A program made the position numbers and the translations under genes. Below the pieces are notes generated by a model. That model made no database searches and was not told where the DNA came from. It worked only from the letters and a program-made list of their open reading frames with translations. A stretch of DNA of 64,000 nucleotides. Origin: Karstenula rhodostoma CBS 690.94 (Eukaryota; Ascomycota; Dothideomycetes; Pleosporales; Didymosphaeriaceae). The DNA is taken from contig MU001498.1 of NCBI GenBank assembly GCA_010093485.1, forward strand, positions 487,697 to 551,696. The letters run 5' to 3'. Below are positions 13,601 to 25,570 of this stretch, in pieces (position 1 is the first letter of the stretch; every line of letters starts with the position of its first letter).

Positions 13601-14555
13601 GTTGGCTGTTTCTCGAACTTTTGCAAGCCACGCGTGCATGTCGTCAGGATCTCCGAACTGGAGGGTCATGGATGAGGTGTTGTTCGTTTCGTCGTCGAGG
13701 TAGAATACCTCGAAGGCAAAGTGAGGTCTTCCATCATCCTGGTGGAACACGGCTACAATATGGCGGAGAGGGATGCCCACGCCACGGTCGCCGGACTGGT
13801 CGGACGCCAGTGACTGCAGGTCGGGAGACGATCCGATGGAGGGGCTCTGGCTATGCCGGTACGAGGACATGCGTTTGTAGGCGGAAGAGGTTCTGCTCGT
13901 GTCAGTTTCGGTACGTGAGGAACAGGGAAAGCAAGTGGCGTTGGGCATGGCTGAACATGTGCGACCTCTGGCATGGTGAGGACGCTTGTTCTTGCATGTG
14001 CACCCCAAGGCGGTGCTAGAAGAAGACGTACATGGGGAAAGCTTCAGCAGCTTTGTGGTAGCTCTTGAAGCGCATCAGGTGTGTTTCTGTGAGCACGAGG
14101 TACTCTTTCTTCTTGCGGAACACGGAGCTGCTGGTCTGCACCTCTCCATGGAGCAGGGGCTGGCGGGCGGCGGACGGGTCCTCGGGCGGAGTCCAATTGT
14201 TGGAGAGGGTGCGGGCACGGGAGAAGGTCGTGTTGATTGATTCTTCATGCTCGTCCGGCAGGCGTGGGCTCTTGAGGGAGCCGAAGACTGAGCTCGGCCG
14301 CTTGCCGGTGCTGGAGCTGGAGCTGGTGCTACGCCAGGCGGGCGAGCGCAGCGTGGGACTCCCTCCCAGCGTGCGTCGGTCGTCGGTGTCGTCGTCGGCC
14401 AGCAGCGAGCTGACGCGGGCGGCGGAGAGGGTGGTCCTTATCGAGGCGCTGCGGCGCTTCCGCAGCAGGTTGGCGGGCTCCTCGTCGTCGTCCTTGATGC
14501 TCTGGGCGCCGAGCAGCGAGCTGCGGCCGAAGAAGCTGCGGCGTTTGCTCGACAT
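10646..14555 (-). CDS. PH-like and leucine-rich-repeat protein, 1181 aa
   Basis: Four exons on the minus strand: 14555-14032, 13892-12135, 11967-11456 and 11397-10646. They sum to 1182 codons in frame. The start MSSKRRSFFGRSS at 14555 has a good context (CCACCATGT); further in-frame ATGs lie upstream. Intron 1 (139 bp) is longer than usual but has GTACGT, CTGAC and GCAG. Residues 1-130 are Ser/Arg-rich and disordered. A first PH-like fold starts at about residue 135 (KKEYLVLTETHLMRFKS) and runs past the first junction to MHAWLAKVRET. A second PH-like segment follows. From about residue 480 there are LRR/ribonuclease-inhibitor-type repeats (for example IRALELSGCGLTD, LEALNLSSNPFR), ending in an acidic, disordered tail. 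This arrangement is widespread in fungi; a cortical scaffold role is inferred only. It is divergent from PET127 with an 830-bp shared upstream region. Confidence 0.85.
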
Positions 14556-15385
14556 GGTGGACATGGACAAAGGCCTGCGCCGCCCAGGGCAGGGCAAAGC
14601 TCATGCCGCGGACGGCTCGGGATGGAAAGTTGGCAGCACACTAGAAAAGCAGGCGAGGTCGCGGTGGGAGCGTGTGGCAGGCCAACGAGCCACGGGCATG
14701 CATGCGTGTCGGGAAAGCTGTCGGGGGACCCGCGGGCGGTGGCGGCGACGGTGTGAGAGCAGAGCGGGAGCTAGGCGCAGGGAGCCGGGAGGTGGGCGCT
14801 ACGGCTACGACTACGCGCTGCGAGCTAGAAGCCCCAGGTGGACGCAGACGCACTGCTGCCGGGCGCGGTCCGTACGTGCGATCCCGTGTGTACGCGCGGC
14901 GCGGGCTGCTTTGGTGGGAGAGCGTATGGAGAGAGACGGTAATCACAGGCTCATCCCGCTCGCAGGCCGCCAAACACTCGCTGCGGGCCCCGGCGCAGAT
15001 GCAGCGACCAGCGGCCAGCGACCAGCGACCCGGCGGTTGGCTGGCTTGGTAGATTGGACTGTGGACATTGGACATTGCACATTGCACATCATCTCTCGGA
15101 TGACAGAGCCGCAGTGCATCACGCACCCCAGAGGGCGACGTGATCCGGCTCTCCGGCCCATGGCCATCGCCATCGCTACGCCGTCCCATCAGACGTCGCT
15201 TGTTGCCGCAGCCCAGCCCTACGACAGGGATCGCCGTAACAAAACCATGGCGCCTATGCTATGCCGCCTACGAGGAAAAACATTTCTCCTTTCTCCGTCC
15301 AAAAGTCCTGGACGGCGCGTCCTACTCGCTCGCGCGTCTGCCATTGCACGGCTGCCGCCATCCCTGCCCTCCCTCAGCCTCCTCG
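14556..15385. promoter_or_regulatory. divergent upstream region, PH/LRR gene and PET127
   Basis: An 830-bp GC-rich region between two start codons pointing outwards. It must contain both promoters. Long open frames run through it on both strands, but they reflect high GC and have low-complexity Arg/Ala/Pro composition. Direct repeats such as GACATTGGACATTGCACATT (15063-15082) and CCAGCGGCCAGCGACCAGCG (15008-15027) are visible. I recognise no factor-binding site. Confidence 0.5.
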
Positions 15386-18090
15386 ATGAAGCGATGCTCT
15401 CTGCCGACCACTTTGCATCTGCGAGCTCCCCTCCCCCGCCCGCCATGGATCCATAGTCGCCTCCCGCACGCTGACCGGAGCTTCTCTTTCGCCACCCGCC
15501 TCGCCAAGGACCAGGACGTCGAAGCTAGTTCGGGGCCCAAGCGGACTGAAAGGCACGAGTCCGCCAGTCCGGCGCCCACGCAGACCGAAACACACGAGTC
15601 TATTAGTCCGGAGCCCACGCAGACGGAAAAGCCTGAGACCGACAGCTCCGAGCCCAAGCACGACGAAAAGCTCGAGCGCAAGAAAAACACCAACAAGGAC
15701 GAAGCCAAGGACCGCGCCGACAAAGACAGCAAGAAGAAGGGCGAAGCCAAGGCCAGTAAGAAGAAGGCCAAGGGCGACCAGGATGGCGGCGAGGGCAGCA
15801 AGAAAGGAAAGGAAAGCAAAGACGGTAGTGGAGGGAAAAAGAAAGTGAAAGAAGCCAAGGACGGCACCAAAGGGGACAAGCACGCCGAAGGCAAAGATGG
15901 CAAAGACGGCACCGAGGCCTCGAAGAAGACCACGCTGAAGGCCAGGGCGAGGCGCGCGCGGGCACGTGCCGCTGCGGCCTCTCCTTCCGAGAGCCTGGTA
16001 GAACGGAAGATTGCTCAGATGCGCAAGGAGATCGACGAGATACATAAGAGGAACAAGCAAGTCCTGGGAGATGCTCCCGTGAGGAAGCCTATCGCTGCCG
16101 AACCGCCGAGGAAGGCTCCCGGGGGCAAAAGCTTGAAGGAAGCTCTTCTTGGGGCAAAAGGGGCGAAAGAGGCGAAAGAAGGCCGCAGGTCGCAGAAAAC
16201 GAAGCTACAAGTGTCGGAAGACGACTTTGCGAAGCTCGATATTAAGCACCTGAACCCTGAAGAGCTGGATTTCCAGCCCGTCGATTATGAGATACCTCCC
16301 GTTCCCAGACTCGCATATGGCCTGGATCGCGTTCTCTTCAACCCTGGCGTCTACCGTCTCCAGGATCCGCGCTCACGCGTGTACAACTTCGATCCATATC
16401 TTGAAAAGATCATGTCTGTAAACGAATTCAACTTCTCGGCATTGAGCGAATACAAGACTTCGTCCAAGGACGAGGAGCTTCTCGCACTCACAAAGAAAAT
16501 GGAGACCAAGTTTACTGGGTCTACATCGAGCATGTCAGGCGTACTGCAACATTTCCACTTTCTGCTTTCCAACTTCCGCCCGCTCAACCACAACATGCTC
16601 TCACAGGAGTTCCCGAAGCCGACGAACAAATTCTCCAAAATCACTCTGGGTCCAAGTGCCATCTTTCTCCGCAAGAAAGACGACTTATACGCCATCGATG
16701 CTGACAAAACATTTGATCAACCCAACATCATGAGCTGGCTAGGCCATTCCCTTGAGAAACTTTTGACTGTGGAACGTACGGAATTTGAGCGATACCGGCG
16801 CTCGAGTGGGGACGCCGTTCCGGGCGAGGACGAGTCGTCTAGGTGCTACCATTACTCTAAACTTGGAAACTTCCTCATGCGCTCTCAGCTGGACGCATAC
16901 GACCCGCGATTGCCTGGGAAAGGGATATTCGACCTGAAAACCCGCGCCGTGGTGTCGATCCGCATGAACCACCAAGAATACGAGACTGGAAAGGGATACC
17001 AAATCCGCTATGACCGTGGCGAATGGGAGTCTTACGAACGCGAGTTTTACGACATGACCAGGGCTACAATGCTGAAATACTCTCTGCAAGTGCGCATGGG
17101 CCGAATGGACGGCATTTTTGTTGCGTATCACAATGTCGAGCGCATTTTTGGATTCCAATACCTTCCAATAGAGGACATGGACAATGTGCTGCATGGGCAG
17201 AAGGATACATGCCTCGGCGATCAAGAATTCAAAATGAGCATCAGCTTGTTGGACGAGTTGATGCAAAAAGCCACTCAACAGTATCCCGATCAGGTGAGTG
17301 CTCTGACCGCATGATAGTAATCTAAACTAACGTATGACAGACACTGCACCTGCACTTCCACACACACCAGAGCCAACGCGGCAACCCGCCTTTCATGTAC
17401 ATCTTTGCCGAGCCCGTCACCGAGGAACGGGCAGACGAGATACAGAACAAGAATCAAGCTGCGCACAAGGCATTCGAACGAGACATTGTCGGCATCATTA
17501 AAGACGACCCCTCCCTACAGGCGGAATGGCATGAGATACAAGATCAAGTTGACGAGGAACTCGGTGGCGGGGACGAAGTAGACATCAAGGAGGCGGAGAC
17601 GGCCGGAGATGTGGAAGCTGCCGCTGAAGAGTCGTTGGAGCAGTCGAGTGAAAAGACATCGGAGATGGCGGACGACTCGTCGCCAAAAAAGCCCAAAGAC
17701 TCTGATGCGCCTGACACGCCCAAGGGCCCATTGATGGGGTGGACATTGGCAGTCCGCCACAGGCTCAACGGAGAATATGTAGAACGACCCGCAAAGCTTA
17801 CGTCCGAGGACAGCTGGACAATCGAGTACCACATCCGCGAACTGAACGAGTCGGACCGGTGGAGTCTGTACGAAAAGGTCAAGAAGGCCCGCGATGATCT
17901 CGTTGGCGAGGCACGAGACAGCGCCAGCAACAAGTCGCAGTTGGACGGATATCGCCAATTGATCCAGAGATACAGCGACAAAGGTCGTGCGTGGAGGGAA
18001 GAGCAGGATGCGTTGGCGGCCGCGGTGGAACCCAAGGTGTATGAACCGTTGGGGCCAGGATCGGAGAAGGAGAAACCGAGCTCTGGCTGA
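15386..18090 (+). CDS. PET127: mitochondrial PET127-like protein, 885 aa
   Basis: Two exons, 15386-17293 and 17341-18090, with a 47-bp GTGAGT...ACAG intron. I chose the Met at 15386 because it opens an Arg-rich, acid-free leader (MKRCSLPTTLHLRAPLPRPP) typical of a mitochondrial presequence; the frame is open further upstream. Residues 45-85 hold repeats around PTQTE and SPEPTQTE, then a long Lys-rich low-complexity region. The Pet127 domain starts near residue 300 (YGLDRVLFNPGVYRLQDP) and includes HFHFLLSNFRPLNHNMLSQ and KGIFDLKTRAVVSIR. The DLK motif fits the proposed PD-(D/E)XK nuclease-like core. In yeast, PET127 acts at the inner membrane in 5' processing and turnover of mitochondrial RNA. 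The C-terminal exon adds an acidic linker and a further conserved-looking tail. Confidence 0.88.
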
Positions 18091-18669
18091 GCTTCTTCCA
18101 TGATACCCAACCCTGGCGGATGGCCAGAGATGTACCATATGTAGTTTATGTACCATAGCATAGGTAGGATACCATTTTGGGGGTTGTATTTGTACGGAAG
18201 CATGCATACTGGAGACCGGCAGTTGCTCGTCAGTATACGATACAAAGCTTATATAGACACAGTTGTACATGTATTAATGTATTAATTCAGCTCACATAGT
18301 GTTGCAATGACAAGAGTCGTCTCGTCCATCGTCACCCAGACTTCAGCAGCCGGCTCCCCGGGTTACCCAACCCAACAGACTCGCGGCTACATGAGCGATG
18401 GGTGCTGACTCGCGCGTTTGGCGAGCACAGACCCACACCTCGTCATGTCTTAGTGAGAGCTTCGCAGTTCCCATGAATGCGCGCGATTGCCTCCTCAAAC
18501 ATGCCGTGGATCGCTGCTGCCCAAACTCCCCGCAGTGTCTTGTGCCGCTGTTGATGCGCCCGCGCATGCCCCAACTCAGCTTGCCACCTTCACTCGCTGA
18601 ACCCACACGACGTCCTCTCCACCACCTCCGGCGCAGCTCCGCAGAGCTCCCCGCTCCCCCGCCGCGACC
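18091..18669. other. intergenic region between PET127 and the USP-like gene
   Basis: 579 bp. The left part is the AT-rich 3' side of PET127. The right part should be the promoter and leader of the next gene, with pyrimidine-rich runs just before the ATG at 18670. I see no gene. Confidence 0.45.
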
Positions 18670-21327
18670 ATGGCCAGCCTCAACCAGGAGGACATAGACA
18701 CGCTGGTAGCCGTCTCGGGCCACCAGGTCGACCGAGACCAAGCTGCGCAGGTGCTCAAAGTACAAGTATCCCCGCGCGGCGACGCCACATTCGACTTACA
18801 GCTGAGTAGATATCGAGCAACAATGTCGAAACGGCCATGAACAAAATCTTCGATGCGCTCGAGCGACCGAACGGCATCACGGAGCTCCTGAAGCAAGGCG
18901 ACACCACCTGGGACGGCTCTGCCTTTGGGGGCTTGAGCGGTTATGGGCCGTATCAAGATGCCAATACCAATACCAGCGTCCCCAGTACGTCTTCCCCAAG
19001 TACCCGCCGATACACGTGCTAATACTACCTACGCAGCATTCCACATCGACGCTACGAATGTTGACGACACCAACAACGGGGGCTTCAGCGCAGCGCCCAC
19101 CAGGCCGCCGTCGCGAACCAGCCAACGTCCCGGTTCCGCAATGTCGACAAACTTGGGCGACGTACCAATGCAGAGTTCGTTCTACTCCGAGGATGGCGCA
19201 TGGCATAGCATCGAACCACTGACTGGGTTCCCAGGCGTCGAAAATAGCCAAGAGTCAGGTGTAGTGGGCAAAGGTACCGCAGGAGTCCTCCGTCCTGCTA
19301 CCCAAAACTACTACGACAGCGCCTCGTGGGCCTTGGTTCCTGCTGCGAAGAGTACTGAGTTTATTCCAGATGCTTCTTTGCTCGATCAAGTTCGCAAGGA
19401 GCAGCCTGGCTTTCTCAAACCCGCCGTGGGCGACAACCACCTCCCTGCATTAATAACGATGCTGCATTCTATACCTCTCATCCGCAATACGCTGCTCGCC
19501 CCGGCGGTATCTACTAGCAACTACTGGCGCGGCGAGGATTGGTGGAAGGGGACCGCCTCTGCAGCATCCATTATTGTGGATGACGACACCGGAACCGAAA
19601 CTGGTGCACAGCTGGAACTTCTCTATGAAGTTCAGCGCCTCATGGCCTTCCTGGACGCCAGCGACAGGACATACGCAAGTCTTGAAGCATTTTTTCAGCT
19701 TGATGCCTGGGCTCAACCTAGGTTTTCAGTCCCAGATGAGCCTATACATAACGACCTAGTGAAATTTCTCATGAGATGGAGCTGGATGTATCGCAAACAC
19801 GCTCCAGACGCTCAACTAGACGGCGCGCTTTGCTCCGAAGTCAACGTCAATGGCAAAGCCCAAGGGAGCCATGTGCTTGAAATTGTCATGGCCGCCATCG
19901 ACACTGAACTTCTTGATCCCACGCTGTACGACTATATTGACGAGATACTCTTCACAGAATACGGCAGCGCTCATATCACGAAGCCCAGCAGCGTCCTCAT
20001 CCTGTCGCTAAAACCTGGGGAGTCCAAGCGCAACTGCAAGATCCCAGCTATTCTCTACGCGGATAGATACCTCGAAGAGAATCGGGCAGCAGTCGAGGCG
20101 AATTACATCGAGAGGAAGAAATGCAACGCACTTTTGGGGACGCTCGAAGCAAGGGTGGACAATCTCAAGTACCATGTGCCGCAGAAAATTCAGTATCCCA
20201 ATAAGATGGAGACTTTGACGCTTCTCAAGAATAGCATGAGAGCATTTGAATCAAATACTGAGGCTATGGTTGAGAGTCCTCGAGACGTAGCAGTGCTTGC
20301 TCATCTCCAGTCTCTCTACGAAAAAGTAGAAAAGCAACTGTCTGGTAAGTCTTTCAATTGGCCCGACGGTCCTCTCTGACAACCAGCAGAGCTAGAAGAG
20401 CAAAAGAAGAAAGCACAGGAAGCCTTTGACGAAATCGCTGAACTTTTCCGTGCACCACTAGAAGAAACCGACTCGGATGAAGACGCTTCGGTGAACGGCA
20501 CCCAGCACAAGTTCGCTCACCCGTACAGGCTGTGCGGTGTTGCAAAGTCGAATACCGAATACTACATTTGCCATCCAAACAATCCCGGTAATCTCGAAAA
20601 GGGCCATGCATGGTGGCACATTCAATACACCTTGCCCAAAACAGCCTCCGATGGCGATCATGCCTCCATAGTACGAGACCCCAAAGACATTAGCGACGTG
20701 TTAGCAGATATGAGCGAGATCATCGAAAATACAGTCCTGGTATACGCAAGCGACGCCGCCTTCTCAGCCTCGCCCATACCGCTATCCGCCAAATTAGAAA
20801 CATTCGTCAAGAAGGATAACATGAAATTCCAGCAAGAGGTAGCAGCCGCAGAGGCGGCGTGGTATAGTGAGAGCGAAGACCCGTACCAGAATGACCAGGC
20901 AGTCACAGATTGGCTCGGAACAGACGATGGCTGGGATAATGGCGTGAATGCTAAACAAGGCTACAAGCAGGACACGCTCGGATCCACGCTCTCCTCGAAG
21001 ACTCTCACGCCCAGCACCGACCCCAATAATCCGCCTCCGTACCCTGGCGAGGACGGCGTGGTTGACATCACGCTCTCGCCGGAACACGAGTCTGACCAGC
21101 CGATGGAGATGCAGGAGATCAACGGTGGGATTTCGGCGTGGGCGGGCACTAGTAATACCTCAAGCGAGACGGTGGGACTGGAGCCGCTGGAGCCGATGTC
21201 TGATGTTGTGGAGAGTGATGGACGGGAGAGCAGGGCGGGGATCCACTTGGAGGATTTGCTGATGGAGGATACGGATGCGGATGGGGAGGTGGAGCATATA
21301 GAGGTGGTGGAGAAGAAGGGGGGCTAA
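18670..21327 (+). CDS. USP25/28-like protein with the catalytic Cys apparently lost, 836 aa
   Basis: Four exons: 18670-18759, 18810-18984, 19037-20344 and 20390-21327 (837 codons including stop). The N-terminus (NQEDIDTLVAVSG..., then SSNNVETAMNKIFDAL) looks like a UBA domain. From residue 214 the sequence FLKPAVGDNHLPALITMLH aligns without gaps to the Cys box of USP25/28-type ubiquitin proteases (GLKNVGNTCWFSAVIQSLF). The catalytic Cys position is Asn222 here. LLYEVQRLMAFL resembles the next conserved block. The His-box region is recognisable at residues 595-602 (GHAWWHIQ). The protein may therefore bind ubiquitin chains without cleaving them. The C-terminal 200 residues are acidic and disordered, possibly with ubiquitin-interacting motifs. 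The family call is from recall; the missing Cys is seen directly. Confidence 0.8.
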
Positions 21328-21832
21328 GTGCTCGGTTTCAGCAAGGGGAGGGGTGTATTCACATGGGATGGGGGTCTAGGGTGGTGAGTGTGCATAGGAG
21401 TACGGGGGTGTATTCTTTGTGCATTTGTGATTACCTTGCATGGCGGACGGGCGAGATGGGCTCGCGCGATCGCATGCTCATTTATGCGACCTCGCATCTT
21501 CACCTCCTTCATAAAGAGACTATGGTGTCCATAAAAACAGTCCGGAAACGGTGACCCGCTCAAACTCATGTTTCCCACGCCTCTTCAAGTTTCGACAGGC
21601 TTCGGCTTCGGCTTCGGCTTCGGCACACCCCTTTCCACGCCCAGCTCGCCCAATCCCGGAATAACAAACGGCGCCGTCCTCTCCGTCGGCACCCTCCCAA
21701 TCTGGAAGACCCTTGCATCGAAACATCGACTCCCGTGCGCCCTGTCGACTTGGTACGTTGCCACTTGCCACTTGCCACTGCAGGCGTCCATGGCCTTGCA
21801 AATCCGGTTTACGCAATGCGACAAGCCGCCAG
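21328..21832. other. convergent 3' region with GGCTTC repeat
   Basis: 505 bp between convergent genes. It contains about four tandem GGCTTC hexamers at 21600-21624. Open frames here on the minus strand encode a Lys-Pro dipeptide run from that repeat and are not credible genes. Confidence 0.5.
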
Positions 21833-24185
21833 CTACGGGAACATATTTCCGCCAGTTCTCAGCCTCGTTGGGAGACGGTTTGTCTCCAGGATGTCAAGCA
21901 TGGTATCCATCAGTGCCAGATCCGTGCCTATAACAATTCAGCGTCGCGCCGAAGAAGAAAAAAGATATATGGAATGGCATTGATGGATGGACTCGCCAGG
22001 GTTGCTCATGATGGTCACGCCAAATGGTAGTGACTCTTCCTGGCCCGTGATGCGGGAAGCGTAGGGTATGGAGGAGACTGTGGGGTGTTGGTTGTTTGTG
22101 GGTGTGGGTACGGGGTTGGGTTGGATTGGATGTACGTACGTACTTGGTATGGTGAGTGCCGGGGCTTGTAGGACAGCGGCTAGAGCAAGGGAGTTGATGC
22201 CCGGGGGTGGATGGGCGAAGCTGTGTTGTGTTATGGATTAGTGAGTGGGGATATCTTTAGTAGTGCTTACCGTACGTTGGAAGCTCATCTCGGTATCTAG
22301 ACTGCATGGACTCTTGCGGCATGATGATGAGGGTATTGTTGTTGTTGTTGGCGGCGAGGATGGCATCCTCGAACCATTTCTTGTAGACATCGAGTCGAGC
22401 AAAACCTTTGTTTCTGGCTTCTTTCGAGATGGTCTTTGTGAATTTCCTAAATGTCCGCCATTAGCGGGTTATTTTGGGGTAGACGATATGCCGCACCATG
22501 ATTTCTGATTGGGTGGCGATACGTAAGGGGCGTGGTTGTATTGGCGATGGTAGTTTTCGCGGAAGTCGTCGAGGTTGTGATAGGCGTCGTATTCTTGCAT
22601 GTCGCAGGCCTGGTGATGTCAGTGTTGCCAAAGACCCACGTCGAACCACGTACCTCGTTGATGTACTCGGGTAGGGGTTTGGACGCCGCTTGAGCGGGTG
22701 GGGATGCGAGCCAGGTGGCTTCGAAAGAGACTTCAGCGTATTCTGCATTCAAGAAAGTTTTCATCTGCTGTGCGAACGCCTGAGCGATGGCATTCTGCTT
22801 GGCATCAGTGGGTTTCCAAAAGTCAATAGGCCATATGATTGAGGCGAAGGACTGGGGATGGATTAGCAGTTATGATAGTGTACTTTGTAGACCGCGGGTG
22901 TTTACCATCGGCGGAGATTGGAGGGCGGCAGGTGAAAGCCATTCGACTGCAAAGTCCCTGCATTTGTGCAAGTCCCTGCCAAGTATACCCGCGGTGTCGT
23001 AGACCCTAACTCACTCAGCAAAGCCACCATGTCTATCTTCCCGCCGACGTACTGGCAGCACGGCTCGATTCCGCTTGCAACGGCGCCGAAGCTTGGTCGG
23101 AGACCGTAGCAGCCACACCAAAGTGCCGGTCTAGTCACGCTGCCCCATGCTACACGTGGGGTGTATGAATTAGCCGTGGAAGGGCCCATGTAGTTCAGAT
23201 AGTGCTCTCAGCTTACTATCAGTCCCGATTGCGATATCGAGCCAGTCGTAGGTCGCTGCCGCTGCTGCACTCCCCGAGCTGCTTCCACCCGGTGATTGAT
23301 ATCCATCTTCTCGAGGATTCCATGGCGCCTGATAGTCCGTACTCTCAATCGGCTCTTCCCAGTTGGCAAACGAGCTCATTTTAGCTTTGTCTACCACTAC
23401 GACCCCTTTCTCATTCAGAGGTTGAATGCAAGTGGCTGATTCGTTGCGTGGTGGACAGACGTCGTAGAAGGCTTTGTTGCCAACCGAGTTCTTCATCCCT
23501 TTGAAGTCGATGTTATCCTTGACCACGATGCATGTGCCGGCAAGCGCGCCAGGTCTTGCCTGGGTCTTGATGCGTGATTCGAGAGCAAAGGTGGAGAAAT
23601 GGTCGTCGGAGCTCTTCAGGCGGAATGATTCGAACGCGTGGGATGTCCTGTTGTTCGTTAGCTTTGTCATTATATGAGGAGGTAAGTGGTGAGCTACTTT
23701 GACTGTGGTTTCAGCGTGACCATAAATGTCCCGTTGGTATCATCTACCAGCTTCCAGGCATCTCTGAGTTGCCTTTTACCACGGCATAAGGTCCTGGTAG
23801 AAGCGTATCAGAGTCTTCGCATACGATACTCTGCGTGCCGAGGCCATGGAGAAAGTCCCTCGCTTCTGGAGTAACCGTGACGGAATCCTTCCCTGGACCC
23901 TGGAAAATAACCATAGCGAGGAAATCGTTGTGGAAGAAATCGTCCAGCTCATTGTATGCGTTCACTTGTTGTCGCATGTAGTCAGCGGTGGCTTTGCATT
24001 TATCCCCTTTTGGTAGCGTGAAGACAGTGTGAATTCCAGACTTGGATATCGCATAGTACGCTGCTTCTCGTTTGAGTCCATACATTGATAAATTACATTG
24101 TTGGATAGCTCACGCTTCTTCCGCCAGGTGCGACATATCGAGAGGCGGCGATGGTAAAGTGATCGGCATCGGCACTAGACTTCAT
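21833..24185 (-). CDS. amidase-signature protein with an Arp1-like N-terminus; apparent frame break
   Basis: The amidase part reads cleanly across exons 23647-23217, 23149-23035, 22957-22916, 22851-22654, 22609-22497, 22446-22276, 22220 to about 22150, 22077-21997 and 21927-21833. The catalytic elements are visible: VVKDN (Lys), GGSSSGSA (cis-Ser) and, split by an intron, GTDT-WGSVTRPA, which keeps the nucleophilic Ser but has Trp where GTDTGGS is usual. RD and PYASRITG blocks follow. The N-terminal part (24085-23650) resembles the scytalone-dehydratase-like domain that precedes some fungal amidases. It has a one-base frame break near 23768: GPYAVVKGN continues as RDAWKLVDDTNGTF in another frame. 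The first exon (MKSSADADHF at 24185) also cannot be spliced in frame. It is either a pseudogene in its N-terminus or carries sequence errors. The last intron is GC-AG. Substrate unknown. Confidence 0.68.
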
Positions 24186-25570
24186 CGTGGAAAGCAGTCT
24201 GGAGGCGACAAGCGCTCGTGATCATAGTCCGGCATTCAGTCGAGATCTGCCCCATATAAGTTGCCGGCTCGATAAAGTAGAAGTCGCGAAGCTGGAAGGT
24301 GAAGCCGCTGTACGGGATGTGGGGCTGAGTGTTTGTGCTTAATCAGTGCGGCCCAATCAGATGACCTCCCGGTAGCCAATCAAATTATGACGTGACATAA
24401 CGAGGTACTATGTATACTAACGTTGTCATATTTAAGAACCGTATTCTTGTTCACTTACAACGCTCCATTTTGTGTTCTTTTTGGGCGGTAGTCGTCCATG
24501 TTTTGTTAATTACTTTACGGGAAACCACTTTGTGGTTAGCGTGAACAAGCAGAAAACTACAATAACCGTAGTCTTTGCCATTGCATGGTGTTGCTTGACC
24601 CGCAATTTGGACCGTCGGCATTTTGCTACCAAGTTCCTCGACAGGCGAGCAATCGAAATGGCATAACCGGCACCATGACCAAGAAGTTTACGACAGCTGA
24701 GGAGCTCTTTGACTCGATCGACCCAGCCAACGAAACAGCGGCTGAAGTCGTCTCGATGAAACTTTTCGTCAATCAAGGAAGAATGCTAACAGTACCTTCC
24801 TCAAGTTGTCTCGGTTTATCCTTGCCCTGTTCGTAAATTCCGAAAGCAAGCTCATCAACACCATCCACAACATTGTCAATATACTGCAACAATGTCCCCC
24901 GGGAGAAGACTAACGTTGCCCGTTGCTGTGCGAAACTCTCCCTACTAAGACCGTAAGTTCCATTCTTAATACACTTACCCCCCCCTGTGTAAGTCGACTG
25001 GATGAGTAGGGTCCGAGGCAAGCACTTTCTCCCATCTTCGCAATATGTCCTGTGCTGTCGCTGGTTGGGAGACAATCTCATCAGACTCAGAGATCAATAT
25101 AAGTACGGAGGATCGCCTTGTCTTGACCTCTTCTAGTAACTGGTGTGCCCCTATTTGGCCAAATGTGTCTTTCACCTCGATTCAGGAAGATCGCACGAAA
25201 AGAAATCTTCCTTTCCATGACTTTTCTGGCGATGAAGGCGTGTTGGTCTCTACGCCAGACCAGATTCAGAACTAGCCTCGGCAGTGTCCCCACCCTTCAT
25301 ATGACTCATCCTCCATCATTACAACACGAGGAATACGAAACAAATGAGCGAGCATCAATCATCCAGCTTCAGAGACGATTCCGTATTTAAGTATATAGCT
25401 AACTGAGCAGGACACAAGACCGATTCTGAAAGTTATTCCTTAAGATGAGTATAGTCATTTGAAAGTCATACCTATTACCTACCACATCGTTTCTGGATCA
25501 AGTGCATTGTGAAGCAACAACTACGTCGCGAGTAAAAGCGGGACCGGATTCGAGACCAAGACTTACCACC
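24186..25570. other. gene-poor region with coding relics
   Basis: About 1.4 kb. Minus-strand fragments at 25290-24770 read like protein in shifting frames: HQLLEEVKTRRSSVLILISE near 25140, then SRESFAQQRATLVFSRGTLL near 24930. A plus-strand piece at 24675-24780 (KKFTTAEELFDSIDPANE) also looks protein-like. I could not name a family. They are too broken to call as a gene, so I record them as relics. The last 150 bp is the upstream region of the kinase-like gene. Confidence 0.4.

Noticed and set aside
14065..15456. 463-codon plus-strand open frame through the LRR/PET127 divergent promoter
   Set aside because: It is antisense to the LRR first exon and runs through GC-rich promoter DNA; the composition is Arg/Ala-rich with no domain.
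21570..21830. Overlapping frames encoding a Lys-Pro or Gly-Phe run
   Set aside because: They arise from the GGCTTC hexamer repeat and lie past the amidase stop codon.
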